Origin: Echinostoma caproni
Taxonomy: Eukaryota; Platyhelminthes; Trematoda; Plagiorchiida; Echinostomatidae
Direction: 5' to 3'
Length of the DNA: 20,728 nt
NCBI GenBank assembly: GCA_900618425.1
Contig: UZAN01049209.1
Span: 1,835-22,562, forward strand
The position numbers were made by a program, and so were the translations under genes. Shown one piece after another: positions 1 through 9,077 of the stretch. Below the pieces are notes generated by a model, which was given only the letters and a program-made list of their open reading frames with translations, ran no database searches and was not told the DNA's origin. Each line of letters opens with the position of its first letter. Positions within the stretch are counted from its first letter, which is position 1.

Positions 1-260
1 TATATAGGTGCAGTCGAAACTGAAGCAACGGGTCTCTATGAAACACTTGTGGATCCTGTAGGCAGCAGCATTTATAATAAAGTAATTTTTTCCAAATAAT
101 AATAAACAATCCTTGGTAAGTCTTTATAGCCGCGACTTTCCTGATTCGTATATACGTTAAAGTATTGGGCAATATTTGATAAGAAAAATTCCAGCTTGTG
201 TACACTTGCAATTCGATTTCTAACCTCTTCACTGAGATTAGGAGAACATTTGGTTTTGAG
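1..260 (-). mobile_element. Decayed LINE (non-LTR retrotransposon), reverse-transcriptase C-terminal half, cut by window edge
   Basis: A minus-strand frame (residue C at about 248, last Y at about 96) contains CSPNLSEEVRNRIAS and, further on, RGYKDLPRIVYYY. Compared with the conserved stretch of trematode LINE RTs as I remember it (E-[IV]-x-x-R-I ... R-x-Y-x4-R-x-V-x2-Y), the spacing agrees with no gap over about 45 residues. This segment lies just after the RT palm. A stop interrupts the frame near 70. Another frame below that keeps a QVF-like piece resembling the next conserved block, so the copy is frameshifted and dead. It runs off the left edge, so its 3' end is not visible. The family match is from memory rather than a search. 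Confidence 0.55.
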
Positions 261-813
261 CGCTACTTGCTTCATTAGGGTGACAACATTACATACATTC
301 AAAGTTGTGCACAAAAATGACCTTGATTTTAAGGTTGACTTTTTTAAAATGGTATTTCTCGAATTCAGTGAGTTAGTTAACAAACATAGATTATTATTAT
401 GAAACCTTATTTGATGCAGTTTCTCCGGGTGGTAAAAGAATTTCATTTGATTATTCAATAGAGTTGCTATCATGAATTATATTGGATAAAATAATGCCTA
501 ATGACAAAAAACCGAGATTGTAAGGGGTCATGGAAATTATTTGGGATAACCGTTGAGTCATTCCCATAAGAATATGGTGCGTTTTCACACTTGATAAAGT
601 TTGCGATTTTGATGTAGAGGTTTTTTTATTGTTCACAACTAAGGTCAGGCCCGTTTAATTGACACTCATGCAGCCTAGAAAGTACGTAGATCGAAGTAGA
701 CAAGATATAAATTATTGTCAAAACCTAAGGCAGTAATACAGGTGATAAATATAAAGAGCCCCAATTTTGATCATAAAGAAGATACTTAGTGCATCACAAT
801 GGGCCATTATTAC
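261..813. other. No gene recognised
   Basis: AT-rich sequence with only short open frames on both strands and no matching splice-site pairs that I trust. The upstream part of the left-edge LINE remnant may extend to about 300. Confidence 0.5.
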
Positions 814-832
814 ATATATATATATATATATA
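814..832. repeat. (TA)n microsatellite
   Basis: About nine uninterrupted AT/TA dinucleotides. With the (TA)n at 970-990 it brackets a more GC-rich patch that carries a hammerhead ribozyme. Confidence 0.95.
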
Positions 833-839
833 CACTTCC

Positions 840-965
840 TGGGTACAAGTATATCAATAAACTGGCAAAAGGTTACCGGATACGTATGCCTGAAGAGCGG
901 CAAGAACCGCGAAACTAGTCGTGTGCTTCCGGGGCGATCTTGTCCAGTCATTCACATACTACTTA
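840..965 (+). mobile_element. Ribozyme-bearing dispersed-repeat fragment inserted in (TA)n
   Basis: This patch is visibly richer in G and C than its surroundings and sits exactly between two (TA)n tracts, as expected for an insertion into, or ending in, a TA microsatellite. It holds a hammerhead fold at 876-932. In flatworms such motifs are known from Sm-alpha-type SINEs and Penelope-like elements. No coding frame for an RT or endonuclease is visible here, so this is at most a terminal fragment or a non-autonomous copy. The outer limits are set only by the TA tracts. Confidence 0.5.
876..932 (+). ncRNA. Hammerhead ribozyme, type I layout, apparently intact core
   Basis: The conserved core CUGANGA is present as CTGAAGA (890-896). 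Stem II is GCGG (897-900) pairing with CCGC (907-910), closed by the hexaloop CAAGAA. The core GAA follows at 911-913. Stem III is AC (914-915) with GU (918-919), and the cleavage triplet is GUC (918-920). Stem I pairs GTATGC (884-889) with GTGTGC (921-926), six pairs including three G-U wobbles. Beyond an internal loop (ATAC against TT), CCGG (876-879) pairs with CCGG (929-932). Such a stem I internal loop is typical of the loop I-loop II contact in natural hammerheads. Stem III has only a 2-nt loop and is the palindrome ACTAGT, so it would need to pair between two copies as a dimeric hammerhead. A self-cleaving role is inferred from the fold. Confidence 0.7.
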
Positions 966-969
966 TTAC

Positions 970-990
970 ATATATATATATATGTATATG
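970..990. repeat. (TA)n microsatellite, slightly interrupted
   Basis: TA repeats with one G interruption, right-hand partner of the tract at 814-832. Confidence 0.9.
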
Positions 991-3377
991 ACAAAACCCA
1001 AATCAACTTGAGATGCATCCGTTAAATTTGATAGAGTGGAATTCACTGTGGAACAGCAGTTGGGGGCAGAAATTCGCCAGTGTCACCTGATCCATTGTTT
1101 GGAAGCGGATCAAACATTGGGAGCAGCATCAAATCGTTCCGGGCAAAATAAGCGAACCTTTGTTGTTAGAAGAATAAATTGCGACAAAACTGCAATGATT
1201 GAATGATGAACGAAAGAAAAACCCATAACCGAAAACGAGGCTTTGATCTTCTAACACTGTTAAGTACAATGGCTGCAAGAGGAAGATAAAAACTGCATTA
1301 ACAGTAAACAGTGAAAATGTGATATAAAGATTGAAAGTCTAACCAAATCTAACATCGGGGATCGACTTTCCAGCTAGTTGAGTTGATTACCGTTTGTCTT
1401 TTGTATTTTAATCATTTGGAACTGAAAAGAAAATCTCCGTTTTTGTTTAACTCTCAGGGGTGCAGTCCCTTCCGTGCAAAAACCTCAAAGATGGAGCCCT
1501 AAGCAATATCCAGTTTCCCGATTAAACATGTGGATAGATATACTACCACATTTCCGAGTACCCGGTTTTGGGCCGCAACCACTCTGATAATGAAGGTTTC
1601 GTACTATAAACCAAAACCTCCGCTTTTGGTTTCATTTGTGGTGTAATCCTTTGGACAAAAACCTGTTTCCTCTTCTGGATGAAATATACAGCTTAAAGGA
1701 TTGTTGTCAAATATCGCTAACTTGTGTAGCCTGCGCAGCTTGAGAAACAGTAAGCTGTGGAGTAGGAACACGCACCGGGTGCGCAGTTCCTTCAGTCCCC
1801 AAGGAATCATTGTGATCACGGTTTTAACTGCTTTCAATCTCGCAGTGTCTGTGTCCAAGAAGTGCACCCATATCTCGATACGGTATACACTTTAGTGGGA
1901 TGTATTCTCCTTGCAAGTGGACAAAGAACTTTGTATTTCCGTCTATTGATGCTGGATTCATACGGGCGGCATCTCAGAGTGGGTTGGTGCTGTAATAAGA
2001 TTTAATGCGGCCTGAAGGTATTAAGTCGGTGAATTTGAAACCTAGATCGATTGGAATCTTCGATGAGATGGATTCCTACGTGGAACCAGAATAAAGTTGT
2101 TGTTGTGCAGCCGTGGGCTATAAACAGTGTTTTAGCGATTGATTTTAGAGCATCTATTTTGAGGACGAATCGCATTTTTAAACATTTAAAATTCGACGAT
2201 GACCGGATTATTGCAGCTTTCTATAATTTTTACGTCCGCGTTTAAAACACACGGATTTTTATAATCTGTGATGGGATTTTTGTGGACATAGATTGAGAGT
2301 CACAGTGACACCAGTATGCATCCGTTTAGGACAATTCTACTGGTATGGAATCAGAGTGAGCTTCACGGACATTGAACTTGAACCTGTAACACGAGAAGAG
2401 TCATTGAATTTATTTGCACATCGCACCGGAAGGTCTCAATGAATTTAGCTTGATTTGTAATAGAGGGTAATGTGTTGAGTTAAACAACTTTTGGAATGAT
2501 GAACAACAGACCTTTAAGTAGGAGTATTTGTTTGATCGGTAGATTGTAACTTCTGGGAAAGTGAGGACGTTTAAAGGACAGTATCTGTCGTTCAAGAAGT
2601 CGCAGTACACAACAAACCCGGTTTGTATAGGAAAAAGAGTATCATATCGTACCGTTTTGATTGATTAGTAAATAGCTTGATAACATGGATTTGTCTCTAC
2701 ATTTGAAGACGGGAATGATAGTTGCTTTCTATTAGCCAGTTTGGGCGGTTTCTATGAACGAGGAATTACAAAGAGAGAGAGATACTACTTCTGAGCACTG
2801 AAGAGGGCCTAATTTTTTGACGATAGCCCGGTGGACATAGTTGGTTTCAAGAGTTGTTTTGGGTCTAAGGTTACTGATACGTCCAAACAGATATTCTGAG
2901 GTCATGCGGAATTAGGAAATGTCATACATGTAGTGACTGATACCTTAGAAATGATTACTGTCGGGTTTAGGAACGCTTAAGAAGTAGGGTAGGAGGGCGT
3001 TTGCTATTCACATTTTAGAAGACAGCAGGTTTCTTTGCCTATCTCCTTTCCAACTTAAGACCTGATCTGAGTGTAAAACTGTAGAGCTGTTTAGAGTTTA
3101 TCTGAGAGATCCTGATAATAATGGTTTTGTAGTACTGGCGAGTTTTTTTTTGAGACATTGGTGGTTTCATTTCGCGAGCTTTTACATTTGCAGTGTAACT
3201 CAAATTTCATAGTCCTAACCTATGTGTCCCAAGTTTTTTGTATTTTTCCAAGTTTTCATTATGTTTTCTGACCCCGCAACTGCTTGAACCTAACAGCCAG
3301 TGGTTGTAGTTACGAGGCTTATCCCAATCACCTAAGGCAAACATCCATTCCCTTAATGATACGGTTCATTATTTCAG
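991..3377. other. Long stretch without a supported gene
   Basis: Open frames of 40-90 codons occur on both strands (for example 1012-1203 plus without a Met, 1604-1867 minus, 2262-2433 plus without a Met). Frames of this length are expected by chance in AT-rich sequence, and none shows a family motif I recognise or a convincing pair of splice sites. I see no repeat structure in it. Confidence 0.5.
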
Positions 3378-3398
3378 TACCACCAGCAAGCAAATCAG
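3378..3398 (+). CDS. Candidate 21-nt micro-exon
   Basis: A good pyrimidine-rich acceptor (CATTATTTCAG) is followed by 21 nt and a near-perfect donor (CAG then GTAAGTTAAT). All three frames are free of stops: YHQQANQ, xPPASKS or TTSKQI. The length is a multiple of three. Micro-exons are well known in flatworm genes, but acceptor-donor pairs this close also arise by chance over 20 kb on two strands. No neighbouring plus-strand exon fixes the reading frame. I treat it as a candidate only. Confidence 0.25.
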
Positions 3399-5234
3399 GT
3401 AAGTTAATATTAGCGAAATTCTTCCTGTTATGAGTTATGAACTTCTGATAAAATCTAAGTCCTCAACGAATTGCTGTTATTTCAGTCTAATTTTAGTAAA
3501 TGAATAATGCTCATTAATTCATATGATTTTACTTTCCACTTCTGTTTATTGACTATGGAAACGTACAAGATACGTTCAGGAAGAGAGCTGTGAACATATA
3601 TGGGTTGCCTGGGGAAATACAGAAAGTGGGAAGATGGACGATGGTAACGGAGTTCGGACTCATAACCTCCAGGTAGCTTTATTAACAATCTTAAAAACTT
3701 AGTAGATTGTGTCCAATAACTACTTTTACAAGCGAGTTGTTGGAGTCGGTGAGGCGAAACCAGTTCGCAGTTGGCATGTTGAACTAAAGAATGGTTCATA
3801 AACGAGGGTTTGTCAAAGAAACACTTCCCAGTGTTCAAATAAGCTTTTAGTTATCCGCAGTGAAGTAGAAGGGCCACCAAACAACCAATAGACAGCTGTA
3901 CAATGGGAAATTAATTTACCAGTTTCACCCNCCCACCCACCCCTCCTTAAATCACTGTTTACATTGTGCACCTTGGGGAATCTTAAAGGTTTCTGTAAAT
4001 TCTTTGCAGCTATAAATCACACACACCAAATCCCATGTAATCTTGAACGAATGAATGAATCAACTTCACGTACATTCTTCAGTTCGTTCAATCAGTGACT
4101 GAATGAACTGAGGATCGTACGTTAAAATGGAATCTGAGGAATGGTTAGTTCAAATCAATGGCATCTATGTCACCCCACTTCTCACAAGCAACAGTGAGTG
4201 AATTGCGACTCACGTGATCCTTATGAATCTCTCTTCCGGTCTCACGATGGAATTAATCCTGTTAATCTAGCAGTGAATCTTTTTCTCAAGTCTATACTCA
4301 AATCGAAATATTTATGTATATATCGTGATATATTAGCATGAATGCGAATCACCACTGAAATCGAACTTGCTTGTCACTGTGTGTTTTGGTAGGAATGTAC
4401 TGGAAAAGCTGGTCAGTTTAATAGTCTTACTTGCATTATTAAGAGCAATTCACTTTCTAAACCTGTTTTTCGTTGAGATAGAACAGGAACGTCCAAATTG
4501 TTTATTCCATGTTTTTTAATATCCTATTTCACTGCCTCCTGTTCCACTTAAGAAATTTTTCAAGAGTTTGAAGAAAGCTTTGCGTGGCATCGCGAAATCG
4601 TGCACTTTAATGATATGTGGCCAATAGAAACAAAGACATAAGTGGTTATCATATTAGATATGTTGTGTCTGATGTGGGGCAACGTCCTATTCAACCCTGT
4701 GAATGAGCCTGGAAAAACGAAGCAGTGAAAAGAACAAATGTGATGAAAATCTGGATGTTGTACGAGTTTGGTCAACACCTGTCGGTTGATTTTAACACGT
4801 CGCTGAGTGAAACTAACGTCACTTTGGTATTGTCCGGGAAAAACGTGCAAATGCATGAACAAATTAATAAATAACGAATACTTGCACAGTGAGAAATAAG
4901 TAGAAACTTGGATGGATAAATCTGTCTTTTGGATCAGCGCTACTTGGCCAGTTTCACGGTTGCCACTAGCTTGTTCGTTGACCTACTTTCCACGTGCATA
5001 GTTCGTCATCATAATGACCAACATGCTTCGTCTGTTATGTTCCCGCTTGGATTCTGATTAGACTGACAATCATATGCATGTATTAACGATGTTTTAATCC
5101 TTAGTGGTTTGGGAGCAGTTTGTAATGTTTGTTATCACGATCGGTAGCTGATCCTCTCCACACCTAATGTATGTGCCATGTATAGGAATTCGCCTTTAAG
5201 TAAGCATATCTTGTCACGTTTTTTTTATTTCCAG
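3399..5234. other. No gene recognised
   Basis: Contains two minus-strand open frames (3482-3838 and 4560-4862) with no recognised motif. It also contains a short C-rich tract with an ambiguous base (about 3928-3945), and small palindromic stretches near 4049-4110 and 4190-4215, where GTGAGT pairs with GACTCAC. Confidence 0.5.
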
Positions 5235-5369
5235 TACCAGAAAATCAATTCATTCCCATCAGTTGAATCAGTTTGCCATATCAGCAAAGAAAATCTTTTA
5301 TTCTGGCAGCAGAATCCCGACGAGGCTGCTTCACAATGTAATATTGACATGCTTTGTAAAATTTTTTAA
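5235..5369 (+). CDS. Candidate exon, faint RGS-like motif
   Basis: A very strong acceptor (eight T's, then ATTTCCAG) precedes 44 open codons that end at TAA (5367-5369). The frame contains SKENLLFWQQNPDEAA. E-N-[LIV]-x-F-W is a hallmark of the RGS domain, which accelerates GTP hydrolysis by G-alpha proteins, and a later MLCKIF could stand where RGS domains have their next helix. The residues before the motif do not look like an RGS N-terminal half, and no partner exon with the rest of the domain was found. A second frame of the same segment is also open. It could be a last exon, an exon using the weak donor GTAAAA near 5356, or chance. Confidence 0.25.
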   Translation, partial: YQKINSFPSVESVCHISKENLLFWQQNPDEAASQCNIDMLCKIF

Positions 5370-5654
5370 CTCCCTTGAATACTCTATTCACTGACGGTTT
5401 TCAATGTGTGAATGTATTATCGACCTTCGCTGCCCGAACCTTTCCACCCAAAATACGTCCTGTCAAATGCATCTTTAGTGTTGGGCCCTCCATGGCGCAG
5501 TTCAACTCCATAAATTTCACAAAATTTGTTGCTTTTCAAGGATTTTGATCGATCAGAAATAGGCATATATGCTTTTGAAATCAAATGCACCTTTGATGTT
5601 TTCAGCACGCCATTGTTTTTCAACCGAATACTAAAGGGGTTCTACTTTTTCCAG
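5370..5654. other. No gene recognised
   Basis: Overlapping short open frames on both strands, with no motif I recognise. Confidence 0.4.
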
Positions 5655-5744
5655 TGCACCTGTGACGACAAATCTGTGGATGACAATTTGACGTTTACCA
5701 CACGTGTTTGTTCTGATTGTTGCAGGCACAAAAACCGACCGTGA
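5655..5744 (+). CDS. Exon-like cysteine-rich opening, unrecognised
   Basis: An acceptor-like TTCTACTTTTTCCAG is followed by 29 open codons ending in TGA. The peptide is cysteine-rich, with C-x-C near the start and C-x2-C-C near the end (VCSDCCRHK). No good donor follows, and no poly(A) signal lies close behind the stop. I do not recognise a family. It may be a last exon of an unknown gene or chance. Confidence 0.15.
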   Translation, partial: CTCDDKSVDDNLTFTTRVCSDCCRHKNRP

Positions 5745-5804
5745 TCTTAAATGTTAATCTCCGTCTCAGATAAAATTTTCGGCTCCTATCCGAAAGGTCC
5801 GAAA

Positions 5805-5815
5805 GGTTCGAGTTC
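5805..5815 (+). promoter_or_regulatory. Pol III B-box-like motif
   Basis: GGTTCGAGTTC fits the consensus GGTTCRANNC well, with one deviation at the last positions. It is preceded by a short internal duplication (CGAAAGGT repeated). The only support is its placement upstream of the ribozyme. Confidence 0.4.
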
Positions 5816-5842
5816 AAATACAGCACAGCAAAATAGTACACA

Positions 5843-5881
5843 CTGCTGATTAGTCTCAGCACTGACGAAACACTCGTCCAG
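5843..5881 (+). ncRNA. Hammerhead ribozyme, minimal type I, with mutated core G8
   Basis: Core positions C3 to A9 read CTGATTA (846-852) against the consensus CUGANGA, so the catalytic G8 is replaced by U at 851. Stem II is GTC (853-855) with GAC (864-866) and an 8-nt loop. GAA is at 867-869. Stem III is AC (870-871) with GT (876-877) and the tetraloop ACTC. The cleavage triplet is GTC (876-878). Stem I begins CTG (843-845) with CAG (879-881), and further out GCAA near 828 can pair with TTGC at 885-888. This is the short-stem-III form known from Penelope-like and SINE hammerheads. G8 takes part in catalysis, so this copy is probably inactive. Confidence 0.65.
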
Positions 5882-6139
5882 CAGTTGCATTGATACAATT
5901 TATTTACCAAACTGACTGATATAAGTTTTTCAGTTACAAGAGGCTTTTCCGCAGTCAAGTGGACAACATTGGTCCTTCGGTGAGATCTCAGCCCTACTAA
6001 GTAATTGGTAAATCCTCGAGAGATTAAGAGTGGTCAACTCCTAGAATAGTCTGCTTAATGTGATGGTCACTGCAGGTACGGTAAATCAGTTTAAGGCTAG
6101 GCTGTAGGAAATAGTTCCTTTTTACTAATCTTATTGTGT

Positions 6140-6440
6140 TTTATTTACTTTATTACACACATTTATGTGATGAACAACAGACGTGGTGGATCCTAGGGAC
6201 GAGAAGATCTGCTGTTCAGTGATGCATACCGGTAACCTAAGCCCTGTCATGGGTCTTAGATTAGCCAACCACAAATGGCCCCTGTAGTTAGGGTCCGGTA
6301 TTGAATCGAACGACAGCAAAGCTGCCTGCCTGCCACCAAAGTTGGTTGGTGGCGATGGCAGGGTTCGAACGCTCGAACCATAGGATTAAACGCGCGCCGG
6401 TGATCACGCCCAACAACAACACCACCTGGGTCAATGCTCG
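6140..6440 (-). mobile_element. Dispersed repeat copy 1 (possibly tRNA-headed SINE)
   Basis: Read on the minus strand, it starts with a GC-rich head holding a Pol III B-box-like GTTCGAACCC (6370-6361). It continues through a block with GGCAGGCAGC and TTCAATACC (about 6335-6295) and ends with CGTCTGTTGTTCA (about 6184-6172) and a TGTAATAAA tail. The same two blocks and tail, in the same order, occur on the plus strand at 14636-14770, so this is a real repeat family with at least two copies here. Copy 1 has about 50 nt more between the blocks. It could instead be the 3' end of a LINE. The head is only in this copy. Confidence 0.65.
6361..6370 (-). promoter_or_regulatory. Pol III B-box-like motif in repeat head
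   Basis: The minus strand reads GTTCGAACCC, matching the B-box core. A GC-rich stretch upstream (minus strand, about 6410-6390) is where an A-box would lie, but its match is poor. Confidence 0.35.
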
Positions 6441-6691
6441 GTGGCGGATTTAGTACTACATACATTCTATCCTCCTCATCCACCCCTATCTTTCCTTGCA
6501 TATATCTTTATTTTAATTCTCTTTTAATTTGTTTTTTATTCCCTACCGTTCTCTTTTCTTTTCTCTACTCTTTCTGAACTCCCTTCACCTTTGGATCCTG
6601 TCTTGCCCTGAAAACAGACTTTTACATGTCAGCGTATTCTCCACGATATTTGTTGATGAACACTAAGACTTTCTGATTTCACCTGTAACAG
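6441..6691. other. Pyrimidine-rich spacer
   Basis: T- and C-rich sequence on the plus strand (about 6480-6590) next to the repeat, with no gene seen. Confidence 0.4.
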
Positions 6692-6789
6692 ATCAGACAG
6701 TGCTGTTAGCATCTAAAGCAAACCAGATTAGTATCCCAGTTACACAGCAGTACCTTCGTATCATCAAGAATCGATCAACAAAACAGTAG
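6692..6789 (+). CDS. Exon-like opening with downstream AATAAA, unrecognised
   Basis: The acceptor ATTTCACCTGTAACAG is followed by an opening that, read in phase 1, gives 31 codons before TAG (6787-6789), including SKANQISIPVTQQYLRI. A consensus AATAAA lies at 6960-6965, at a distance reasonable for a short 3' UTR. No family is recognised and no upstream exon is tied to it. It may be a terminal exon or chance. Confidence 0.18.
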
Positions 6790-8589
6790 AGCGATTGTAG
6801 GACACTGGTGACCGGGGAATGTAAGAACATGCACCACCATACCGAGTGGAACTGCAAATTGCGTAAACTGTCCGGTCCAGTCCGAATCCAAGTTGGCGTT
6901 AATCAAACCAAAATACCAATCCAATTACACCCAAATGTGATCAGAGAACAACTGTTTTTAATAAAGTTGAGCTTTCTTCATTTAAAAAGCATCAGCAAAG
7001 AACAAACGTGTTACGTGTTATCATTTTATTAGAAAATTAATGCACGGCACTCTGCTGAAAACGCCTCACTCGGAGCGAGTGATGAAGTTCCGTAGTGGAA
7101 ACAGTTTTTCATGTGTTTTGCTGTGTTGACGTAGAGAAATTGAGAATCAAAAATGACCGATTGTAGACCAAAAATGGAAATTTCAGCATAAGGACGAAGC
7201 ACATTCAGACTAAGAATATTCAGGTTCGAGATGAAACGCGAACGAATAACGGGTGAATTCGAGATTATAAATGATCATGATTCTCACTAGACTTCGTTAT
7301 CCCGAGCAAATCACCAAATGTAAACTTTCAAAGGTCCCCAGTGCCAAGTGTGTATGTTAATAAAGAGTATTCGGTCTACTTGTACCCGTCATACATACAA
7401 TGTTAATACTGCAATACCTGACTATTTACACAACTGGCAAAGAGTCAAAAAATGATCGACTTTCCTCACCAGATGCATAAACCCGTGACTCGGGGGGCGG
7501 GAGATGGGGGTGAATTGTAAGTTGTGAACAAGCTTCGCAATTTGACGCAGATTTTCACGATTAAGGTGCAAATAAGCCGTAGCTGAATCTCCTGCTGAGT
7601 AATATGTTTCGGATCCGGGGCATCGCTTGATACAGTCGGTTTCGAGTCAAATGTATATTGACCAATCAAGTGCATCATTCAGGGAATCTTTAATCACATG
7701 AACGCGGCATCTATGCAACGGTTGTCATAGTTACTTGACATACTTTGTGAAAAACAAGTCGCGTGATCAATATTAGTTATTTTTCTGGCATGAGTAGCGC
7801 AATAAAGTAAATAGTATGAAGAATTTAACGAAAAAAAAACGGACTATTCTCAGTAGTTTATAAACCACATGAAAATGATTGGATTTCGTAAAATAAATGA
7901 CGACGGGAAGCAACAGAGGAATAGCGAGGAGCGGCGGTTGCGTTGGACGTAGTGATTTGAGTGTTAAAATAACTTTGAAAGCCGTCCGTCAGGCTGAGCT
8001 AAAAGAATCTGAGACTCGTCTCTAGTTCGCGTTTTCATCAAATTTCGCCGGTGATAAATGGAGGCTTTCCAGATCAGATCTTAATATGACCAATTTGTGC
8101 ATTCTGATTTTGGTTTAAATCGGGTTTGGTCCGTAAGGTGATCTGCGCTCAATATCGATCATAAGTTACCGGATTTAAATATATTTGTGCGTAAAATGTA
8201 TTGATTTGGTCGAAATCGGACATAAATTTGTCTAGCTTGAGAAGGTGATGAAAAGATGAAAGAGAGGAGACTGGCATGACGAGCAGAGACCGAGAAACGG
8301 GATCACCAAAGAATATTGCAGACTATGAGGCAAATGAAGTGATCGGGTATGAAAAAACCGAGAGGAGAGTGGGAGGGACATGCACGTGCAATAGTACATC
8401 CGTGCAAGCACATTTCTGCTCGATCAATTTTAATCAATCCGAACGAAGTTATTCGGGGACTTGGTGTGCTTGCGCTCAACACAGTTGTCCTATTCAAGCT
8501 CAGTTTGTATGTGATAACGGAATAGGCTTGCATTATATTTCGGCACAAGGAAGAGATAGACACAATCACGAAAAGCATTCAATAAAAAA
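6790..8589. other. No gene recognised
   Basis: Short open frames only. The one at 8276-8695 (plus, 139 codons) ends inside the Gypsy reverse-transcriptase fossil. Its first two thirds show nothing I recognise, and the opposite strand is open too. Confidence 0.45.
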
Positions 8590-8830
8590 GAAAACGGACT
8601 GGGTGAGTGTTTTGAACAAATCCTTTCCAGATTCCACATTTTCAATGGAAACTGTGAACAAGCTTTGTTTTGGACATACTCACCAGACGCTTTGAGTTCT
8701 CACGTTTATCATGTGGTATATTTCAAATAATACTTGATGTACTTACATGTCATTGGTCTAAACTATTGAAACAAATCAGATATCAAGATAACTGCTTGGT
8801 CGCCAAACCAGTGGTGAGTTTTATGTTAAA
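8590..8830 (+). mobile_element. Ty3/Gypsy reverse-transcriptase fossil, frameshifted
   Basis: One frame ends LCFGHTHQTL (about 8666-8692). After a frameshift the next frame continues FEFSRLSCG, then IFQIILDVL, then IRYQDNCLVA (to about 8802). This follows the Ty3/Gypsy RT order: L-T-x-x-T-H-x-G-L-[YF]-x-[FY]-x-R-L-P-[FY]-G, an IFQ helix, and the catalytic Y-x-D-D-x-L-V box. The catalytic box reads YQDN, so the second Asp is lost. The usual four to six residues before IFQ are deleted. The element is dead. In trematodes this type of RT is typical of CsRn1-like elements, but the clade cannot be fixed from so short a piece. No LTRs were seen. Confidence 0.65.
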
Positions 8831-9077
8831 CACACACACAAATATGCAATTTGGTAGAGATCGCTAAGAGGAAAAAAGGGTGAACAGTGAATATTCCGAT
8901 GACCATATAATACTGGCCCTCTGTGCGTGCTTCCATATAGGCCAGATGACGTTGCATTGTGTACGCATATAAGTACAAAGAAATTATAGGGCAGACCAAT
9001 ATTTTGAATAAACACTTCAGAGAAACAGTTTAGTCAATGAATTCATTTTTCAGTCCACACAATCAAAGTTATCTGCC

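Larger units (their letters stand above)
5745..5900 (+). mobile_element. SINE-like fragment with Pol III B-box and hammerhead ribozyme (Sm-alpha type)
   Basis: A Pol III B-box-like motif (5805-5815) lies about 30 nt upstream of a hammerhead fold (5843-5881). A Pol III promoter combined with a hammerhead is the known design of the schistosome Sm-alpha SINE. No A-box that I would trust was found, and the element ends are not marked by clear target-site duplications. Assignment to this class is inferred from the order of motifs, not from overall similarity. Confidence 0.45.

Noticed and set aside
1012..1203. Plus open stretch of 63 codons, with the opposite strand also open and proline-rich
   Set aside because: Neither strand has convincing splice sites or a recognised motif.
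2262..2433. Plus open stretch of 56 codons without Met, protein-like by eye
   Set aside because: No family motif or splice sites. Within chance expectation.
2499..2511. GATGAACAACAGAC, identical to part of the dispersed repeat's 3' block
   Set aside because: The match stops after about 14 nt with no flanking similarity. Likely chance.
8734..8790. Minus-strand acceptor (GATTTGTTTCAATAG) 16 nt before a perfect donor (GTAAGTAC)
   Set aside because: The 16-nt unit breaks the phase-1 chain, has a stop in that phase, and overlaps the plus-strand Gypsy fossil. It shows that good splice-site pairs do arise by chance here.
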